A program made the translations under genes and the position numbers. The notes beneath the pieces were generated by a model. The model was not told the origin of the DNA, did no database searches, and worked only from the letters and a program-made list of their open reading frames with translations. Shown here one piece after another: positions 56,611 to 64,000 of a stretch of 64,000 nt of DNA (position 1 is the first letter of the stretch; every line of letters starts with the position of its first letter). The DNA comes from Datura wrightii. Its lineage: Eukaryota > Streptophyta > Magnoliopsida > Solanales > Solanaceae. Location of the stretch: contig JASDFA010000008.1 in the NCBI GenBank assembly GCA_035772735.1, forward strand, positions 1,656,501 through 1,720,500. The letters run 5' to 3'.

Positions 56611-59104
56611 AGTCCAAAGTTAGCCACTCTATCAGATTTCAGCTTCAATTGTTTAGTTTTGGAAATTGCAGTCCCTTCTTCAACTTTTCAGTATGTTTAA
56701 CCCAAATTCGAGGATATATTTTTCCAAGGGGAAGATATTATAATACTCCAAAAGCTTCTAAGACTAGACTCGGGATTAGAAATGTGATCAGCAGAAAAAG
56801 GGGAAAATTTTCACAGGACGACTCGTTGTACGAATCATGGTGAGAGGTTATGAGTTATGGGAACTGTTTGTGGTCAGAACCTGTAGGAGGAATTTAGTAG
56901 CAACGAGTCAAGGTACGACTCGTTGGATCATGTAATCAGTCGTTATTAGGAGTCGTGGGAAAGATGCTTATGTTTCAAGCCTAGAAAGTACGACTCATCG
57001 TGGAAACAACAGATCGTGGTAGGGAGTCATTGGTTGGTTCAGGAGTGTCAGGGTTGGAAGGTACGGGTCATGGTATGACTCTTTGTGGGGAACAATGAGT
57101 CGTGGCTTGCACTTGTAGGAAAGGGGCAGAGGAATCGGAAGAAGTGGCAATAGACGAGGCTAATGACCTGTCATGTGATGGTACGAATCGTTGTGTGGCT
57201 CATGGGAACTTATGAGTTGGGTGAAACTAGTGGAGATAACGAGAGCCAACCAGGAGTCATGGTATTAAGGTACAACTTGTGGTTTGAGCTGTTACTTCTG
57301 GCAGTGAGTAACTTTCTGCGAAATTAGTAAGGGTGCTTTTGTAATTCCTAAGCTTCTAAGCCCTAAACTACGTCTTTTTAAGCTTTAAACGAAGTGTATT
57401 AAGGGAGTTTAGCCTATTTTAATTTATTCAACTCCCATGCATGCAAGTTTTGAGTTTTTTTTGAAGGTGAAGCTTAAATCCTTTAATATCTTCTCTAAAT
57501 CACTTGGGTTTTCAAAGACAAGTGTAGATTCAGCTCACTCAGGTATGTACGACTATGAATGAGAGTTCCTTTCACCCCCATGTTGAAAATTATCCTCAAT
57601 TCCATGAATTCAAGTTCTAGATCTTATGGAGTTTTAACCCAACTTTATGAAATTCTCTATGATTTATTTATGGCTCAATTCCCTTCATGTTTCAAAGCAT
57701 GTTTTAAGATTCATGGGCAGATTTTGTATATGAATTGAGTATAAATTAATGATTTCAAGTTTTATAAAATCATTCCCTATTATGCAAGTTTCATAAAAAG
57801 TCAAGTTTATGATTCATGATTTCACGTATGATGAGATATCTAGCATGAATAAAAGTTTATGAATTACCCATGTATGAATCTATGATTTTGACTAATAAAG
57901 TCTATTTCAAGTATGCAAGGTTTTTTAAGATTTGGGCAAGCCCACTCAAGTTAAGCAGGTTTTCATGATTTAGCCAAGACTAATAAGATCAGTTTATCAC
58001 ATGTTTTATAGTCAAGACTCCCCATATTCAGATTTTAGACTATGCATGTGATCATGATTTTAGCTTTGTTGAAAAATGATGGGAGCACTATGCATATTTT
58101 TGGGAGTAGTATCCAGCATCGATTAGGCTTGGGGTTCTAAGGTTCCCCAGTCTCAAAACTACGCGCCAACGTAGGTTAATATATTTAGTTGGGGACCTCT
58201 CAAGAGAGTTTTCCCCCACCCGCCAGAGCGCCTCCAACTTGATATCAATATCATGGTGGCGTCCTTAGCTCTAGCAAGGCTTTGGACGGCTCTATCTATT
58301 TGAGTGTGATAGTTGGGGCATCACATAAGCTCTATTGTGATAGTGTCGGTTGTGACGAGTCTCCCATTGTTCCTCATTATTTTAGTTATGCATGTTTATG
58401 ACTTATGATATTACATTTTCAGCAGGTTTGACCTAACGATCAGTTTATAAGCTTTTACTTATGATTTCGGCTATGGCAAGCCATATGATTCTATTTTCAG
58501 CTTTGGGTCATTCTATTCGATCTGAAATTCAATTTATGGCTACACATGTTTTCATATATTAGCATGCAGTCCTTACTCTGATGATCTTATGATTTATGTT
58601 TATATGCATGATTTCAGTTTATACTTACTCAGCCTATTTTACTTACCTTGCATACTCAGTATATTCCACGAACTGATCGCATACTCTATGATGTATCATT
58701 TTATGATACAGGTTTAGACGATCAGACCCAGTTCTGCTGCTAGCCAAGTTCCCCAACTTAGTTTAATTTCTCATTGTTGGTGAGTCCTTATTCTTCGAGG
58801 ACCTTTAGTTAGTTGAGTTATGTTACTTTCAGTTTTAGGCTTTAGTGAGCTAGTTGGGGATGTTGTCCCATCAACTCTTCAGACATGTTAGAGGCTTATC
58901 AGACAATTGTAGAAATTTCAGCTTAGCAGCGTTGACTCTGTTATGATTGATATGTATTCAGACTTCCGCTTATTCATGTTTCAGTTATAAGATGTTTCTT
59001 GGTATATATTCTTTAGTTATTATGTTCATGCCATGGGCCGACTTGGAGCCATTCGTGGTTCTAGGTTTTGTGTCTTGGTCTATGTCCCAGCTCGGGTCGT
59101 GACA
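56611..59104 (+). mobile_element. Element E, 3' fragment of a D-family chromovirus
   Basis: About 130 bp of internal sequence ends in CCAAATTCGAGGATATATTT and the purine tract CCAAGGGGAAGATAT, as in D (ACATTCGAGGATGAATGTTC, CCCAAGGGGGAGATAT). A full-length LTR follows (56739-59104). The LTR end GGGTCGTGACA matches D. Everything upstream of the 3' end is missing. Confidence 0.78.
56739..59104 (+). repeat. Element E 3' LTR
   Basis: Starts TATAATACTCCAAAAGCTTC and ends CGGGTCGTGACA. The hairpin word array is at 56815-57290 (ACGACTCGTTGTACGAATCA and others). It shares AGTTGGGGATGTTGTCCCAT and ATGATACAGG blocks with the D and F LTRs but is diverged and 2366 bp long. Confidence 0.78.
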
Positions 59105-60976
59105 ACATCCATATTTCTCTACCCAGCTAAGTAATAAGGGTGGCCTGTACACTGTTTAGGCCTTGCTGTAGCGGTAACTTGACCGCTGCCATGGTCTCGC
59201 CACAATGGAAATTCTGTCGGTGCAGCAGTACTGCTTTGGGCAATAACTCGACTTCACTGGCAACCTTACTTCTTTCAATACCTCATCAATTACACACGGC
59301 CTAACATCACGCAAAGCTGTAGAAATCTACATTCAATTAAATATACGCTTCACCACCTTTCATCTTATCGAAATTATTCATTTGCTTTCCCTTTTCATGA
59401 ACACTCTCACAGTCAGGGTCAACCCATAAACAATACATAAATCACATTTAGCCGATAATTTAAATACAAACATTAACTCATTCACAAAAAATTCATCAAA
59501 ACACCAAGACTTACAATATAAGTGAGAAATAATTATGCAGCAGATCATTTGCACGCTGAACACATGGTAAATAGACCTATCATCATTAGTTTCATCTCTT
59601 TGTATGTTTGTACACATATCGGTTTCATACCTGTCCTTGAAATCTATCACGCAGTCGTATGTATATCATAACATACCTGTACTGATCTCTATCACAATCA
59701 TACCATCAGTAATGAATTGGGCACACACCTCCATCACATCATTGTACACACTAACATAAAATATAACTGTACACACATGTAAGAGGGCCTTATGTTTGTC
59801 GTTCCGATCATGACCTACAAGGGACTCTAGAAATCCATGTACTGTACTGGCATGGTACCTGCTCTCACTCATCTGCTCGTCCAGATGCTCACCTCAGACA
59901 TGACCCACTCATATCATAACCGCTCACCCGAATACTCACCTTGGGAACGAGCCACTCATCTTCAAGTATCAATATGTACCTTAATCAATCACACTTTCGC
60001 TCTTTTGAATACTCACCTCGAACATGAGCCTCTCATCTCTAGGCAAGTATGTATTACACAATTTATTCTCAACATACATCGTCATGATCTCAATCAATCA
60101 CCACATAGGAAAAATTATCAGTACACTTGAATCTCCACAACTTCGCTCATAGTTCAGAGTTATCAATCACGGTTCAATCAATTTAGAATGAATGCAAACA
60201 ACATGAACAATTCACTGAAATCTTCAACAAAATCATTGTCATAAGATCTTAACCACATTGCTCACCCACGCAGATATACCTCATTATATAGGGACTAACT
60301 CCTCATAAATCATAACCTACTATCTTTTTAACTATTTATCAAATAGTAAATCTTGCGTCAACTATCACAAAATTAAACACACAGGTAACGTTCACAATTC
60401 ATTGGTTCCACCTTTCCTACCCTCCCACCTAGGGGTCCACCCAATAAACCAATTATTTTGATATTGATCAAAATATTTTTCATATTAGTCCCATTTCAAG
60501 TCAACTTACTGGGATCCATAATTATCCTTTAAACCTATTCATTCACAAGAAAACTTGGTTGATGCATAATGATCGTTTCAATGCCATCCTAATTTAATTA
60601 CTCCACTCTACTACTACGATTTCTCATAATTGCCTATTCTTTATTTACCTCGAATTCATTTTAAGCTAGTTAAATTATACTACCATTCTCAAGTTTTTAG
60701 TTCATAATGATTAATCTGCAATCTTAAACTCCTATAGCCACACTAGGTCTGATCTCCTCCCCTCTTCTCTTAATTCGTTCTATTACAATCGTTCACCTAG
60801 GATATACCTCAGGACCACACTACCACAGTTTTAAATCACGAGTAATTAGCATCACGTATCATCAGAACATACTATCACAACATCTCCTCAAGAATATTTT
60901 ATTAAGGACATCACATCAAGAATACACCCCCAATACTAGTTATTCGCCAGGTTTCACTTCTACCATGTTCTCATAC
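59105..60976 (-). mobile_element. Region G left, minus-oriented LTR-like DNA
   Basis: Non-coding, CA-rich on the + strand, with TTGCTGTAGCGGTAACTTG and GACCGCTGCCATGG near the left edge. It continues after solo LTR F at 63223. The flank CATAC at 60972-60976 is duplicated at 63218-63222, proving that 60976 and 63223 were adjacent before F inserted. Family uncertain; an LTR of another gypsy group is my best guess. Confidence 0.45.
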
Positions 60977-63217
60977 TTTTATACCCCGGAAGCCCAAAGG
61001 TCAGATTTGGGAGTTGGAATGGGAAAATGTGAAAATTGTTGCTGCAGACTCAAGACGAGTTGTGAGATGACTCATGAGGACAGCCCACGAGTCGTCAGGT
61101 GGCTCATGGGGAATGCCTGGGTTTTGAGAGGAGTCATGGAAGAGTTGAGACCCTAGGGACAAGACCATGAATAGTGGCCAGGACCCACGATTCGTGGGGT
61201 GAGTCGTTGGTAGGACCAAAGTCAAAGGTTGAGAAGTGAGACAGTGTACTTTACGGGTGGTGACCACAAATTGTGGTCACCCATAAAGATTCGTGAAGTG
61301 ACCCTTTATGAGACCAAGAGAATAGATGAGGCAGTGCACTTAACAAGTGAAGTAACGAGTCGTTCCCTTTAGTAACGAGTCGTCAGGTCTCCCGTTAGGG
61401 CCACCTGACAGTTATTTTCTACAAATTTAGTAAGAGCCTTTTCGTAATTTCTAAGTTCCTAAAGCCTAAACTATGATGTTTTGTGGTATAAATAATGGCG
61501 GGCGAAGGATATTCATGATATTCGGAAAGATTTATGTTCATAGGTGGAACTACTGTGAGTGATCTAAACTTACCCCTCTCTATGAAATAAAAAAACTTTC
61601 TCAAGAAATTTTATGGGGTTAAGTTCAGATTACTCATTTTCAATCCATGCATGCAAAGTAGAAGAGATTTGAGAGGGTGATCAAGCTAGAAATCTTCAAT
61701 TTCTGTCAATCTTCTTTTGGGCATTCAAGGGAAAGTAAGATTCAGCCTCCATTAGGTATGTAGGGTAATGAATTGGTGTTTTCGTTCACACTCATGCCCA
61801 TTCTCTATTAATTTATGAAAATCTACCAAAAATCTCATGGGGTTTTAATCCAAGTTTTGTGAAAATCTAATGAATTGCTAATGGGCTTGTATGATTTATG
61901 TTGTACATCATATTTTATGGATTTTGATCAGATTTTACAATTATTTTACCTATAAAATTATTGATTCGATTTCTACCAAATTAAGCCTAATTATGCATGA
62001 TCTATGATGAATCGATTTATGATCTACTCTTCAATTAATGATATTTACAAACCCAACATGCTTTATGATTTGAAATATGAAATTATTTAATTACCTATTA
62101 TGATTTGATGATTTTCAAGTTATATGTATGAACCACAAGTATGCATGAAACCTATGATTCATGAATTATGTTTTAGGTCGACTCACATGCCTTGTTTCAT
62201 GGCTAGTCCATGTATTTACAAGCATGTTTATGATTATCATGATTTAACTAGCCCATGAACTCATGTATATTATACTATGAACACTATATATGTTTTGGGA
62301 GCAGTATCGAACATCGAGTAGGTTCGGGGCCCAGGTTCTGCCTCGGATCTCATAAACTACATGCCACTGTAGGTATGTTGGGACATCCCTTGTGATTGTC
62401 CCCGACCCAAATGGCCCATTTTCATATGATCACGCCCTTTATGGTTCTACCCTATGCAAGGTACGAACGACCTTCCGACTAGGTTTACAAGTCGGGCTCC
62501 ATGTGTGCTCATATGGGTATGTTGGTTAAGAGAATCTCCCACTGTTCCCATGATTTACGCATGTTTATGATTATGTATATTGGCTCAAGTTATGTTCAAT
62601 ATCGATTTCCTCTCATTCTTATGATTATGAATGTTTTATGAATGATTTGAAAACCTTGAGCCTTATGTTATGTTATGATATGTATACTATGAGCATGATG
62701 TCCTACTCTTATGATGTTTTATGAGTTTTTACCAATTTTAAATGTCCTTTTACTTACCCTGCATACTCGATACATTGCACGTACTGATTGCATACTTTCT
62801 ATGTTGTATCGTTTCATGATACAGGACCCGGCACCCAGACTCATCCTTATCTTTAGACCATCTTAGAGTTCACTTTCAGCTTGTTGGTGAGTCCTCATGT
62901 TCTGAGGGCTGTTTGACTAGACATTTATGTTATTTTATGTTTCAGTACTTGGCCGGGTTAGTTGGGGGTGTTGTCCCATCAACCTATCTTATGCAGTAGA
63001 GGCTTTCAGATAGTATGTAGTACTCAGTTTGCGTGTATGTCTAGTGATTCCTTATGTTATGATATGATACGTTATGTTTACATTTCCCCTATGGCTTATG
63101 TTCAGTCTTCAGCTTAAAGTGAATGAAGTTATATATGCTTATGCCATGGGTTGACTTGGGGCCTTTCGGGGTTCCTTGTCCAGTGTTACGATCTGGGTCT
63201 ATGTCCGAATCGTGACA
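60977..63217 (+). mobile_element. Element F, solo LTR of the D/E family
   Basis: Starts TTTTATACCCCGGAAGCCC (the first G mutated to T) and ends GAATCGTGACA, flanked by the perfect duplication CATAC (60972-60976 and 63218-63222). No internal sequence. The word array is at 61040-61390. A solo LTR with an intact duplication is the expected product of recombination between the two LTRs of one insertion. Confidence 0.85.
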
Positions 63218-63222
63218 CATAC

Positions 63223-64000
63223 CTAGGATTAATCCTCTGGTTTTACTAGTTTTGTCACTATAATTCTTTCATCATGACATCATGTTTTATGATCTCTCTA
63301 TCCTCATCAATTGTATATTAATGGTATACACGTATATGATTCAGTAACTATAGTCTAACTCAAAAGTAAGTCATAACCTACCTGGGTGCCAAGCTAACAT
63401 CAAGAGAGTGGTAGGACTCCGTTCCTTGCTTCGAATTCATGCTCTTTGAAGAATTCAACCGAAGGAGTTGGTGAAGTTTTTCTTTTACCTAGCCTCCCTT
63501 TTCATTTCTCTTCTAAAATAACCAGGACAGGTTTCAGGATATTTTTAATGACAAAACCTTATTATGACAGGATCTGGGTTTTGAAAATGGAAAAATGCAG
63601 AGTTCTAGCTCACGTCTTCCATTGCAGTAATGTGAGACCCGCTGCAGCGGCCCTATTATGGCGACTAGGTGCCTGACGTAGTGGTCCTACCACAGGACCT
63701 ACAAAAACTTTTAATTTATCCCTTTTAAATAAAATCTAGTCATTAACTCTATTCATACCAGCAAACAAATTGGATTGAAAAAACTTCAAATTCCAGGGTT
63801 ATCATTGTCAAGGTGCTAAAGCAATCAAAAGGGTCGTTACTTGAATAAGCAAGGTAACATGGATAAGAGGTTTGCTAATTCAATAAGTATTTTTTTTGGA
63901 TTACTTGTAACCTTTTCTTTTTAAATCCACAAGTCAGAGGTTACGAATTCCACACCAGAAACCTATTTTCTGATATTATTAACTTACTTTTGAATCATAA
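63223..64000 (-). mobile_element. Region G right, continuing past the window
   Basis: Continuation of G after solo LTR F. It contains GACCCGCTGCAGCGGCCCTA (63639-63658) and then, from about 63850, the repeat shared with 21540-21690. No coding signal. It runs off the right edge. Confidence 0.45.

Noticed and set aside
1..64000. tRNA, rRNA, organelle DNA insertions
   Set aside because: I looked for tRNA-like cloverleaf cores, rRNA blocks and chloroplast genes and saw none; only primer-binding sites complementary to tRNA ends are present.

Overview
The window is nuclear DNA of a dicot, most likely a Solanaceae species. I infer this from the large AT-rich introns, the dense nested LTR retrotransposons, and a SINE, a DUF4283-type LINE and short MITEs of kinds I associate with nightshade genomes. 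All assignments come from reading the sequence and its translations; no database search was run.

The one convincing host gene is a + strand peptide transporter of the POT/NRT1-PTR family, closest by memory to Arabidopsis PTR2 (NPF8.3). Four exons (1630-1735, 1862-2079, 8372-8928, 18030-18852) join in frame into 567 residues. Only the short first exon, about 20 residues, is missing and must lie upstream. Its introns hold a decayed LINE, two PIF/Harbinger-type MITEs, an internally deleted Ty1/copia element with a SINE inserted in its gag, and a Mutator-type MITE. Small transposon pieces (an RTE-like LINE tail, a hAT MITE, a foldback MITE) lie before exon 2.

From about 21.85 kb to the end the DNA is stacked LTR retrotransposons. 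Element A (21854-23695 plus 41498-48305, + strand) is Athila-like. It is split by chromovirus D (23696-41497, + strand; near-matching flanks AAAGC/AAAGA). D is itself split by chromovirus C (26782-37142, - strand; perfect 5-bp duplication AGTCT). C keeps a whole gag-protease-RT-RNase H-integrase-chromodomain order, broken by stop codons that are nearly all CAG-to-TAG or CGA-to-TGA. Element B (48306 to about 56610) is a second copy of the A family. A 3' fragment of a D-like element (E, LTR 56739-59104) follows. Then comes minus-oriented LTR-like DNA (G) split by a solo LTR of the D/E family (F, 60977-63217, duplication CATAC).

The most interesting signals are non-coding. A and B carry gag and protease but no visible RT or integrase, plus a second ORF of the 'putative plant transposon protein' type. 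Between the two ORFs sits a duplicated motif separated by a stem-loop whose stem differs in sequence between A and B yet still pairs, while its loop is conserved. Arrays of ACGAGTCGT/ACGACTCGT words, often paired as perfect hairpins, occur both in the LTRs of the D/E/F chromoviruses and in the LTRs and spacers of the unrelated A/B family.
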